64,000 bases of DNA from the NCBI GenBank assembly GCA_046292765.1, contig JBKBQA010000005.1, positions 1-64,000 on the forward strand. Reading direction: 5' to 3'. Made by a program: the position numbers and the translations under genes. Of the stretch, positions 1-7,259 are shown one piece after another. The notes below the pieces were generated by a model that was not told the origin of the DNA, did no database searches, and saw only the letters and a program-made list of their open reading frames with translations. This DNA is from PGZG01 sp046292765. GTDB taxonomy: Bacteria > Pseudomonadota > Gammaproteobacteria > Pseudomonadales > Alcanivoracaceae. Position 1 is the stretch's first letter; each line of letters starts with the position of its first letter.

Positions 1-42
1 TTGAACCCGGTATCGGAGGAAGAAAAGCGCAAAGCAGCTTAA
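1..42 (+). CDS. Possible 3' end of a CDS entering from the left edge
   Basis: The first 42 bases read as 13 sense codons and a TAA in frame 1. The tail is highly charged (ending EEEKRKAA), as many cytosolic C-termini are. It would converge on the flavoprotein gene that stops at 131. With only 13 codons visible neither family nor reality can be established. The 88 bases between 42 and 131 show no clear terminator. Confidence 0.3.
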   Translation: MNPVSEEEKRKAA

Positions 43-130
43 CGGTTAAACGCGACAACTATCTTGAAAAACACCGCATCATCCTGATCTCGCCACTTGG
101 CAGCCCAGCCTGATCCGTCAGGTCACAAGC

Positions 131-1132
131 TCAATACATATTCTTCTTGTAATCCAGCTCCAGGCCCTTCGCCATGGCACCGGGCAATGACACCGCGGCC
201 CTCGCCACCTTTGCCTGCAAGGAGCTTTCACTGCTCTGCTTTATATGAGCCTTGAATATCTCCGCAGGCACCAGCTCTTCAGGTCCATTTTCTGCAGGCC
301 ATAACGCTGCGTTTTCAATGGCGGCGCTCGGCTTGATGTGCTTTGAGGCCACCGCCACTCTTGTCACAAGGCTCGGCGTCTTGCCTTGCACTTCGAATCG
401 TTGCAGCAGGTCTTCATCATCACGAACCTCTGCGTCGCCCTTGATCTCAAGAATATGCTTGTGGCCTGGCACCAGAGCAATGATGGCGACCGCTGGCTGT
501 TCGAGAATATTGTGGAAGCTGTCGATTCTGCGATTGCCGGGCCGGTCCGCATAGCTGATAAAGCCACCCTGCTCCTGAATCAGGAAGTTCTCCGGATCGC
601 CCTTCGGGCTGACATCGACCTGACCACTGCTGTTAATGGTCGCCACGGCGAGAAAGGTAGACTTGCTGACGAACTTCGCCGTGTCATCAGGAAATGCCGC
701 CACTTGCCGGGCAAGCCAGAAGCCGGATCGGCGGAAAGATTTGGCGCAATGCAGGTAGCACTCTTCGACTTCCAGCGTCGCCTTGCCATCCTCCGTGGCA
801 GACACCTTGCCATTAACGCGCAGGGTTTCCTCCATGCCGCTGACCAGAAACAAGGCGCCAAACGATACGCCTTGCTGAACCATACCGGCATCGTCCAGTG
901 CGGCCAGAGGCAGGAGCAAATGACGGGGGTCAGCGGCGGAGACAAAGCCTTTCTCGCCACCCGCTGCTGTCAGCTGAATATCTCCAGCTTTGCCAAAAGC
1001 GATAAACGCGAAGCTTGAATGCGACAACCAACGGCTGGCGTGTTCATCGACATGGTCAATGACTTTAAGATCTCGAGGGGCATGCGACTTTCCGACCCTC
1101 TTCTGCACCTGGTCAATATTGGTGAGCTTCAT
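131..1132 (-). CDS. PNPOx-like FMN-binding split-barrel protein, two halves
   Basis: Predicted 333-residue cytosolic protein of the pyridoxamine 5'-phosphate oxidase-like flavin-binding family. Each half contains a stretch typical of the split barrel: one early (AFIAFGKAGDIQLTAAG) and one late (FLAVATINSSGQVDVSPKGD, followed by FISYADRPGNRRIDSFHNI). The second is the classic F-x-A-T-x-x-x-G-x-x-D-V-S-P-R/K-G-D signature. Such proteins bind FMN or F420 and reduce small molecules; the substrate here is unknown. I chose the ATG at 1132, preceded by a GGGGA element; reading also runs to a TTG at 1240, directly after the upstream stop. It is last in a minus-strand set with the HabB-like and rhodanese genes, 108 bases after the former. 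The family call is strong, the function open. Confidence 0.82.
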   Translation of the reverse strand: MKLTNIDQVQKRVGKSHAPRDLKVIDHVDEHASRWLSHSSFAFIAFGKAGDIQLTAAGGEKGFVSAADPRHLLLPLAALDDAGMVQQGVSFGALFLVSGMEETLRVNGKVSATEDGKATLEVEECYLHCAKSFRRSGFWLARQVAAFPDDTAKFVSKSTFLAVATINSSGQVDVSPKGDPENFLIQEQGGFISYADRPGNRRIDSFHNILEQPAVAIIALVPGHKHILEIKGDAEVRDDEDLLQRFEVQGKTPSLVTRVAVASKHIKPSAAIENAALWPAENGPEELVPAEIFKAHIKQSSESSLQAKVARAAVSLPGAMAKGLELDYKKNMY

Positions 1133-1240
1133 ATTGTTATTGTCCCCGGTTCCTTGGGATTTATTAGTATCATCAAAGTGTTGCGAGACAAAGTGGAATC
1201 GGCTCCCTTTGGAATTTCTGGCCCAGAGCGACCAACCCAA

Positions 1241-1651
1241 TCACGCCGATCGGCGCAAACCCCACAATGACAATCCGACCGCAATCAGAGAGGCTAGCGC
1301 CACACTGGCAAACAGCGCCCCGACCACGGCCTCTTGCAGTTCACCGCCCACCAGACCATCGGTGGCAATCGGCGTCATCCGGCCCACGCCCAACGCCGCA
1401 CCCGCCATGCAGGCAAGCCAGTTCATATAGCTGGAGTACAACCACGACCACTTAAGCCACGTCGCCTGCAACGCCGACAGCAAGAAATGTTCCCAGATTG
1501 CGCCCACCGCAATCAGCAGCACGCCACCCAGCATGGCAATGGTGTGGGCAGACAGCCCGAGCCTTGGCACCGCCATCTGCGGAATGACAAAGGCGCCCAG
1601 CAGGCCGAGCAGAATCAAAAAGAATGCATGACGGAACAGGCTGATGTTCAT
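1241..1651 (-). CDS. HabB-like (hydroxylaminobenzene mutase family) membrane protein
   Basis: A 136-residue integral membrane protein with four predicted hydrophobic segments. It carries motifs I associate with the hydroxylaminobenzene mutase family (HabA/HabB of nitroaromatic degraders): PRLGLSAHT after the first segment, a G-A-I-W turn, a W-x(5)-Y-x-x-Y-x-N-W-L stretch and a TPIA motif. HabA/HabB convert hydroxylaminobenzene to 2-aminophenol, but most chromosomal relatives have no proven substrate. It starts 14 bases after the rhodanese stop and so is probably co-transcribed with it. The family is fairly clear by eye; mutase activity is inference. Confidence 0.68.
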   Translation of the reverse strand: MNISLFRHAFFLILLGLLGAFVIPQMAVPRLGLSAHTIAMLGGVLLIAVGAIWEHFLLSALQATWLKWSWLYSSYMNWLACMAGAALGVGRMTPIATDGLVGGELQEAVVGALFASVALASLIAVGLSLWGLRRSA

Positions 1652-1665
1652 AAGTACTCCCTGAT

Positions 1666-2058
1666 TTAACCGCAGCCACAGCCTTCAAGGTTCTCAGCAG
1701 CACCTGTCAGTGCGGATGTGGGATGGCCATCGCGTTTCCACCAGTCCAGCCCGCCGAGTAACTCCTTGACCCGGAACCCGAGCCGGGTCATCGCCAGCGC
1801 GCCTTTGGTGGAGGCATTGCAGCCGATGCCATCGCAATAGGTCACGATCAGGCAGGAGCGATCCAGGGCTACCGTGGATTCGGCCGTCATGGTGCGGTGG
1901 GGAATATTGATGGCGCCAGGGATGTGCTCGGCTGCGTAGGCAGAGGGAGCACGGGCATCAACGACGATGACCTTTTCGCCGGCATCCAGCATGACCTTCA
2001 GATCCCAGGAGTCGGTTTCGAAGGTGAGTTTGTGTTGGTAGTAGGTTTCCTGATCCAT
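1666..2058 (-). CDS. Single-domain rhodanese-like protein
   Basis: A 130-residue cytosolic protein made of one rhodanese domain. The family motifs are visible: VVDARAPSAYAAEHIPGAINIP, in which HIPGAINIP is the CH2A-type signature, and the active-site loop TYCDGIGCNAS with its candidate persulfide-carrying cysteine. The loop lacks the usual arginine and has a second cysteine, so a disulfide or thiol-relay role is as likely as thiosulfate sulfurtransferase activity. The protein ends in GCGCG, another Cys-bearing tail. The start at 2058 is fixed by a strong AAAGGAGG site; longer reading frames upstream overlap the RHH gene. It lies 4 bases after that gene and 14 before the HabB-like gene. Confidence 0.85.
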   Translation of the reverse strand: MDQETYYQHKLTFETDSWDLKVMLDAGEKVIVVDARAPSAYAAEHIPGAINIPHRTMTAESTVALDRSCLIVTYCDGIGCNASTKGALAMTRLGFRVKELLGGLDWWKRDGHPTSALTGAAENLEGCGCG

Positions 2059-2062
2059 GGGG

Positions 2063-2248
2063 TTATACCTCCTTTCGGGGCTGCGGTGGCAAAAGCTCGT
2101 TATCGGTACCCCAGCTGCGCAACCAGTCATGCACGGCGTCACCGGACACCACCCTGCCCCGCACCACGGACTCCATGGCCTTCAGGGTTTCCTGCCACCG
2201 GGTCTGCTCTTGCTGCTGTGACCTTAACCTGACGGTCGTCACGCTCAT
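2063..2248 (-). pseudogene. RHH (CopG-type) antitoxin with most of its DNA-binding domain missing
   Basis: This 61-residue frame begins with the MSxTTVRL strand of a ribbon-helix-helix antitoxin but jumps directly to the C-terminal part. From memory that part follows a full RHH domain in this family: a W-x-E-T-L-x-A-x-E-S-V stretch, then G-R-V-V-x-G-x-x-V-H-x-W-L, then SWGTDNE and PP. Typical relatives are about 30-35 residues longer, the difference being the two RHH helices. I read it as an in-frame internal deletion. Start at 2248 follows a clear GGAGG. No RelE-type toxin follows; the rhodanese gene takes its place. It may be a transcribed remnant. Confidence 0.55.
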
Positions 2249-2392
2249 GGGGTGCCCTCCATTCACAGGGGTACAACGTATTACTTTGCATTCCATCAGC
2301 ACAACTGCCACGCCCCTCCATCCACCCGAGCCCGATGGAACCAGCCTGACGTTGACGATAATGTGTATGCCAGGAAAAGAGAGGGGTGCCTT

Positions 2393-2563
2393 ATGAGCAA
2401 GCCAAATAAGATTCCTGAGTTCAAAACAGAGGCCGAAGAACGGGCATTCTGGGAAAGTCACGACTCTGCCGATTATCTGGATTGGCAGCAGGCAAAACCG
2501 GTATCCGGGCCAACCTTCAAGAACGTGCCTTCCAGTATTCTGGCTCCCGATGAAGATTCATAA
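2393..2563 (+). CDS. CopG/BrnA-type antitoxin, N-terminal part only
   Basis: A 56-residue frame with the PF12441-type antitoxin signature: IPEFKTEAEERAFWESHDSA followed by DYLDW-x-x-A-K-P-V. Family members usually continue with about 35 residues containing an RHH strand and two helices (a TISLRLP-like segment), which are absent here. The frame ends 47 bases inside the 3' end of the convergent parE-like gene, so the truncation point coincides with the neighbouring module. No BrnT-type toxin lies upstream. The start has a GAGAGGGG element 6 bases away. It is best seen as a truncated, toxin-less antitoxin; whether it is translated is unknown. Confidence 0.6.
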   Translation: MSKPNKIPEFKTEAEERAFWESHDSADYLDWQQAKPVSGPTFKNVPSSILAPDEDS

Positions 2564-2807
2564 CGGCAATAATCAGCAGCTCTCCGGCTTCCTCTGAATA
2601 AAGCACCCCGTACGGGAACCTTCGCACTAATGCCCTCCGAACATCGCCATCAAGAACCGGCCAAGCCTTCGGGTACGTCAGCGCGCGCTGAACGGCTGAG
2701 TACACTTCAAGGGAAAAATCATATCCAAGGCCGGGTTCAACGTTTTCATAATAGCTAACAGCCTCTAGCAGCTCTTGCTCTGCGTGAGGATCGAACCGAA
2801 AGCTCAT
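2517..2807 (-). CDS. ParE/RelE-superfamily toxin
   Basis: A 96-residue small basic protein with the ParE/RelE fold pattern: an N-terminal F-x-P-x-A-E-x-E-L-x-E-A-V-x-Y-Y motif, a central arginine-rich RRALVRRFPYGVLY segment and a C-terminal strand ending in a H-x-x-R-x-P-x-Y-W motif. ParE toxins poison DNA gyrase and RelE cleaves mRNA at the ribosome; the YYE-rich N-terminus and PYGVLY favour a ParE-like member. It overlaps the upstream antitoxin by 4 bases (ATGA), the usual antitoxin-first arrangement. Its 3' end overlaps the truncated CopG antitoxin on the other strand. Length and motifs look intact. Confidence 0.85.
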   Translation of the reverse strand: MSFRFDPHAEQELLEAVSYYENVEPGLGYDFSLEVYSAVQRALTYPKAWPVLDGDVRRALVRRFPYGVLYSEEAGELLIIAVMNLHREPEYWKARS

Positions 2808-3034
2808 TGAGTGCGACCGCTCCAGATCTTCGCAAACACGTCTTCACCGGGAATGGTTTTGACCGCACCCGAGCGAATATCCTCAAGGCGCTTTCGTGCC
2901 ACCAAAGCCCATTTCTCATCAATTCTGGACTCAGGTGGGTTCAAGCTGCGGAGGAGCGAATCAACGACAAGCGCCCGTTCCTCTACGGGGAGGGCCTCTG
3001 CCTGGTCAATTAACTCTTTTATGTTCATCTTCAA
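2804..3034 (-). CDS. Addiction-module antitoxin (PF09720 type)
   Basis: A 76-residue acidic protein matching the unstable-antitoxin family often paired with ParE: ELIDQAEALPVEERALVVDSL-type helix near the N-terminus, then a W-x-x-x-A-R-K-R-L-E-D-I-R-S-G segment and a short IPGEDVF tail that normally inserts into the toxin. It is translated before and coupled to the toxin (4-base overlap). Such antitoxins neutralise the toxin and repress their own promoter, which here must lie in the 73 bases between 3034 and the hrpA stop. Confidence 0.85.
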   Translation of the reverse strand: MKMNIKELIDQAEALPVEERALVVDSLLRSLNPPESRIDEKWALVARKRLEDIRSGAVKTIPGEDVFAKIWSGRTQ

Positions 3035-3107
3035 CCTCTTTTGAGGATCTCTTCATCAGCGACTAGCCGCAGATCTCTGCTTATACTGTCCAACCGTCCA
3101 GACCCCG

Positions 3108-6100
3108 TCAACACAACTGCCACTGCTCCCTCAATCGCTTGTCCGACACCGGCATCCGTGTGCCCAGCTGCTGGGCGAACTGGCTCACCCGGTACTCCTC
3201 CAGCATAAAGCGGTAACGCACCAGCGGTTCCGGCTGTTGCCATAGCGGGCGGCCGGCGGCGCGGGCCTGATATTGCTGCCACAGGGCGTCTAGTTCGGCG
3301 GCCCGACTCGACAACAGGGCGCGGTCTTTGCCGATCTGGCCGCCGAGTTTGTCGATGCGCAGGCGGATGCCTTTCAGGTATCGGGGCAGCTCGTCGAGCC
3401 AGGGGGCCGGGGTCTGGCGCAGAAAGCCCTCGCCCATCAGGGCGTCGAGCTGGGCCTTGATGTCGCGGTGGGCGTGGGCCCAGGCGAGCGGGAAGTTGCG
3501 GTTCAGGGTGCGGTCGAGATCGGCGCGTTCGCTGAGCATGTCGCTGATCAGGGTGAGGCGTTTGTCGGCCACCGGCACGATGTCGCCGCTGTGTTGTTGC
3601 AGGCGGGCGGCGAAGGTTTCGGCGTCGCGGATCGGGTCATCGAGCTGGAAGTGGTCGGCGACGATGCGCAGCAGGGCGTCGTCGAGCATGGCTTTGGCCT
3701 GGCCGCCGAGCACGGCTTTCTGGAAGCCGGGCAGTTTTTCGCCGCGCTGGCGCAGTTCGCGATACTGCACGGCAAGGCGCATCCAGATCAGCCGGGCGCT
3801 GGCCCAGCGGTGCAACCAGCCGGCCTGGCTGGCGTCGCTTTGCCATTTCAGGGTGACCTGATCCTTGTCATCCACCAGCGCCGGCCACAGCCGCACTTCG
3901 ACGCCGCCGTGGGGGCTGTCTTGCCATTCCGGCAAGGTTCCGAACACCCAGTCGCGGCCGCTGGGGCCGTCGTCGGGCAGCAAGGTGGGCACCACTTGTT
4001 GCATCTGTTCGGCGAATTGTTTTTTCAGGGCGGCCAGGTCCTGCCCTTCGGCCAGGGTGCGTTCGCCATCGACCACGCGGATATGAAAACGCAGGTGCGC
4101 TGGCAAGGTGTCTTCCGGCCATTCTTCCTGTTCGATCCGCACGCCGCTGAGGCTTTGCAGTTCGCGGGTGAGCGCGGGCAGCAGCGGTTCGCGGCCGGGG
4201 GTGAGGCGCGCCATCACGGCACGGACATAATCCGGCACCGGCACGAAGTTGCGGCGTTTTGCTTTCGGCAGCGCACGAATCAGCGCTTCGATGCGATCAC
4301 TCAGCCAGCCGGGCACCAACCAGTCCAGATGCACCGGCTCCAGCCGATTGAGCAGCGCCACCGGCACCACAATCCAGACACCGTCCCGGCCGCTGCCGGG
4401 ATCGAACTGGTATTCCAGCGCAAACTGCACACCGCCGGCGTTGAGATTGGCGGGGAACTGGTGCTCGTCCGCTGCATGCTGGCCGCCGAGCAGGAATTCC
4501 TCGCTCATGATCAATGCAGCACGGGCGGCGTCATCGGCCTTGTGACGCAGCCAGCTTTCCAGATGGGTGAGGCTGACGATGTCCTGTGGCAGGCGGGCGT
4601 CGTAGTACGCCACTTGCGCTTCTTCGTCGGCCAGCAGGTCGCGGCGACGCAGTTTGTTTTCTTCCTGCTGCAGGGCTTCGATGCTTTCGCGGTTGGTTTT
4701 AACGAAAGGCGGTTCGCGGCTGAGCGCACCATTGACCAGCCCTTCGCGAATCAACAGCTCGCGGGCCAGTGCCGGATCGTGCTGGGCATAGTTGATCTTG
4801 CGATCGCTGCGAATCAGCAGGCCGAACAGGCTGACCTGTTCGGTGGCCATCACCGTGCCGCGTTTTTTTGACCAATGCGGTTCGATATAGCTGCGCTTGA
4901 CCAGATGACTGCCCTGCTGCTCGATCCATTCCGGTTCGATCTTGGCCAGAGTGCGGGCAAACAGGCGCGAGGTTTCCACCTGCTCGGCGGCCATCAGCCA
5001 GGGCGATTTGCTTTTCGACAGTGCCGAGCCGGGCCACAGTTGCGGTTTGCGGCTGCGGGTGGAGAGCCAGTCGCCCTCCTCCGTGCGTTTCAGGACATTG
5101 CCAAGCAGGCCGGTGAGCAGCGCGCGGTGGATCTGCTCGAAGGTCGCAGGGGTATTATTCAGGTTCGGATTCAGAGTCAGGTTCAGTTCGCGGCATTGCA
5201 GCAGCAGTTGATGGTGAGTGTCGCGCCACTCCTGCATGCGTAGCGGTGCGAGAAAATTTTTCCGCAGCAGCTTTTCATACTGGTTGCGTGACAGCGCCTC
5301 GCGCTGCTCTTCCGCCCACGGCCAGAGCTTGAGGAAAAACAGGAAATCGGATTCCTTGTCGGTAAACGGCTGATGGGCCTGATCGGCTTGCTGGCGTGCT
5401 TCCGGTGGGCGGTCGCGCGGGTCCTGCACGGCCATGGCGGCGACAATGATCAGCACTTCGCGCAGGCTGTTTTGTTCGGCGGCGGCAACCAGCATGCGGC
5501 CGAGGCGCGGGTCCAGCGGCAGTCTGGCCAGCTGCCGGCCGGTGGCGGTGAGCTGGTCCTTGTGCATGGCGCTGAGTTCTTCCAGCAAGCGATAGCCATC
5601 ACGGATCAGGCTGCCTTCCGGCGGATCAATAAACGGGAAGTTGGCGATATTGCCCAGACGCAGCTCCGCCATCTGCAAAATTACTGCGGCCAGATTGGTG
5701 CGGCGGATTTCCGGTTCGGTAAAGGCGGGCCGGCGATTGAAATCATCTTCGTCATACAGGCGGTAGCAAACACCGGGCATCACCCGGCCACTGCGGCCCT
5801 TGCGCTGCTCGGCACTGGCCTGCGACACCGGCTCCACCGGCAGGCGCTGGACTTTCGATTGCACGCTGTAACGGCTGATGCGGGCGGTGCCGGCGTCGAT
5901 CACATAACGAATACCGGGCACGGTGAGCGAGGTTTCCGCGACGTTGGTGGACAGCACCACGCGACGGCCACGGTGCGGGGCGAAGACGCGCTGCTGTTCT
6001 TGGGGTGACAGCCGTGCGTACAGCGGCAGGAATTCGGTGTCGCGGAATTCGCAGCGTTTCAGGTGGTGGTACAGTTCGCGGATATCACGCTCGCCGCTGA

Positions 6101-6971
6101 GGAACACCAGCATATCACAGGCCGGTGGCCTGCCCTTTTCGCGTTCCAGCTGTTCGATTTCGCGCAGCACATCTTCCACCTGACGGCTCAGCTCACGCTC
6201 GGCTTCCGCCGGGCGGTAATGCACGTCCACCGGATAGGTGCGGCCGGACACTTCAATCACTGGCGCGCCTGCAAAGTGCTTGGCGAAGCGTTCGTGGTCG
6301 ATGGTGGCGGAGGTGATGATGACTTTCAGGTCCGGGCGCTTGGGCAGCAGCTGACGGATATAGCCGAGCAGGAAGTCGATGTTAAGGCTGCGTTCGTGTG
6401 CTTCGTCGATGATCAGGGTGTCGTACTGGTCGAGGAAGCGGTCGGACTGGATTTCCGAGAGCAGCATGCCGTCGGTCATGAGTTTGATCAGGCAGTCTTC
6501 GCCGACGTGGTCGGTAAAGCGCACGCGGTAGCCAACCAGGTCGCCGACGCTGGAGCCGATTTCTTCGGCGATGCGGCTGGAGACGGCGCGGGCGGCGAGC
6601 CGGCGTGGTTGGGTGTGGCCGATCATGCCGTCAATGCCGCGGCCGAGTTCGAGGCAAATTTTCGGCAGCTGGGTGGTTTTGCCGGAGCCGGTTTCGCCGG
6701 CGAGGACGACGACCTGGTGATCGCGAATGGCATTACGGATGGTATCGAGTTGTTCGACTACCGGGAGGTTTGGCCAGCTGAGTTTGGGTTGTCTTGCTGC
6801 TTTTCTTGCGCGTTTGGCGATTGAGCTGGTGATGTCAGTGGCGAGTTTTTTCAGGGCGTTGTCGTTTGGGGTTTGCTGCAGTTTTTCCAGACGGCGGCGC
6901 AGGCGGTGACGATCGACGCGCAGGCAGTCGGTGAGTTGTTGTTTTAGTGTGGTGATCGAGCGTTCAGTCAA
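3108..6971 (-). CDS. hrpA: ATP-dependent RNA helicase HrpA
   Basis: A 1287-residue DEAH-box helicase, close to the usual 1300 of HrpA, which acts on mRNA and stalled ribosomes. Visible motifs are Walker A GETGSGKT at residues 92-99, motif II DEAH at 189-192, motif III SAT at 221-223, and later SLTVPGIRYVIDAG and QRKGRSGR of the second RecA domain. The long C-terminal HrpA-specific part follows. The first codon is TTG; I kept it because the MTE start and spacing to Walker A match known HrpA, but the ribosome-binding site is poor. It stands alone, and the inverted-repeat element at 7031-7144 lies just upstream. Confidence 0.95.
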   Translation of the reverse strand: MTERSITTLKQQLTDCLRVDRHRLRRRLEKLQQTPNDNALKKLATDITSSIAKRARKAARQPKLSWPNLPVVEQLDTIRNAIRDHQVVVLAGETGSGKTTQLPKICLELGRGIDGMIGHTQPRRLAARAVSSRIAEEIGSSVGDLVGYRVRFTDHVGEDCLIKLMTDGMLLSEIQSDRFLDQYDTLIIDEAHERSLNIDFLLGYIRQLLPKRPDLKVIITSATIDHERFAKHFAGAPVIEVSGRTYPVDVHYRPAEAERELSRQVEDVLREIEQLEREKGRPPACDMLVFLSGERDIRELYHHLKRCEFRDTEFLPLYARLSPQEQQRVFAPHRGRRVVLSTNVAETSLTVPGIRYVIDAGTARISRYSVQSKVQRLPVEPVSQASAEQRKGRSGRVMPGVCYRLYDEDDFNRRPAFTEPEIRRTNLAAVILQMAELRLGNIANFPFIDPPEGSLIRDGYRLLEELSAMHKDQLTATGRQLARLPLDPRLGRMLVAAAEQNSLREVLIIVAAMAVQDPRDRPPEARQQADQAHQPFTDKESDFLFFLKLWPWAEEQREALSRNQYEKLLRKNFLAPLRMQEWRDTHHQLLLQCRELNLTLNPNLNNTPATFEQIHRALLTGLLGNVLKRTEEGDWLSTRSRKPQLWPGSALSKSKSPWLMAAEQVETSRLFARTLAKIEPEWIEQQGSHLVKRSYIEPHWSKKRGTVMATEQVSLFGLLIRSDRKINYAQHDPALARELLIREGLVNGALSREPPFVKTNRESIEALQQEENKLRRRDLLADEEAQVAYYDARLPQDIVSLTHLESWLRHKADDAARAALIMSEEFLLGGQHAADEHQFPANLNAGGVQFALEYQFDPGSGRDGVWIVVPVALLNRLEPVHLDWLVPGWLSDRIEALIRALPKAKRRNFVPVPDYVRAVMARLTPGREPLLPALTRELQSLSGVRIEQEEWPEDTLPAHLRFHIRVVDGERTLAEGQDLAALKKQFAEQMQQVVPTLLPDDGPSGRDWVFGTLPEWQDSPHGGVEVRLWPALVDDKDQVTLKWQSDASQAGWLHRWASARLIWMRLAVQYRELRQRGEKLPGFQKAVLGGQAKAMLDDALLRIVADHFQLDDPIRDAETFAARLQQHSGDIVPVADKRLTLISDMLSERADLDRTLNRNFPLAWAHAHRDIKAQLDALMGEGFLRQTPAPWLDELPRYLKGIRLRIDKLGGQIGKDRALLSSRAAELDALWQQYQARAAGRPLWQQPEPLVRYRFMLEEYRVSQFAQQLGTRMPVSDKRLREQWQLC

Positions 6972-7030
6972 AATCTGTTTAGTCCGTACTGAGTCTGGTT
7001 ACGGTAAGAAGGTGTGGCAGTATCGTCGTC

Positions 7031-7144
7031 GGTCAGGGTGTCTGTCAGGGGGTGCCGGGACACGCCGTGAACCCATCCCTGGGGGCTTGCGTTCGGCATC
7101 CATGCCTCACACAGTCCCGTCACCCCCTGACAGACACCCTGACC
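7031..7144. repeat. Long inverted-repeat element (24-bp perfect arms)
   Basis: The arms at 7031-7054 and 7121-7144 are exact reverse complements over 24 bp (GGTCAGGGTGTCTGTCAGGG plus GGTG). After one mismatch they continue for 5 more pairs (7056-7060 with 7115-7119). The roughly 54-base centre contains a small GGCAT/ATGCC hairpin at 7095-7106. There is no coding potential. It sits between hrpA and the M61 gene, both on the minus strand, so it may act as a terminator for the M61 transcript or be a REP/MITE-like repeat. No second copy was noticed in the window. The flanks 6972-7030 and 7145-7259 hold nothing recognisable. Confidence 0.85.
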
Positions 7145-7259
7145 TTGCATCCTGCTTCTTGCGAGATCGCTGGCCTTAGCTCATTTTCCGCGGACGCCCT
7201 GCGGTGCCCGCTCGCCGCACAATCCCAACGCCTCCTCAAAATCCGCGGAACACAAACCC

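Noticed and set aside
2248..2393. Integron attC-like site around the toxin-antitoxin genes
   Set aside because: I found no paired core sites (GTTRRRY with an inverse core) and no integrase, so a cassette origin cannot be supported.
3031..3282. Minus-strand frame overlapping the 3' end of hrpA, first thought to be a frameshifted tail
   Set aside because: hrpA itself continues without interruption to a normal C-terminus at 3108, so this is only another frame of the same DNA.
3468..4871. 467-codon open frame on the plus strand
   Set aside because: It is antisense to hrpA, whose motifs are continuous; GC-rich codons leave the opposite frame open. The translation has the His/Gln/Ala-rich look of a shadow.
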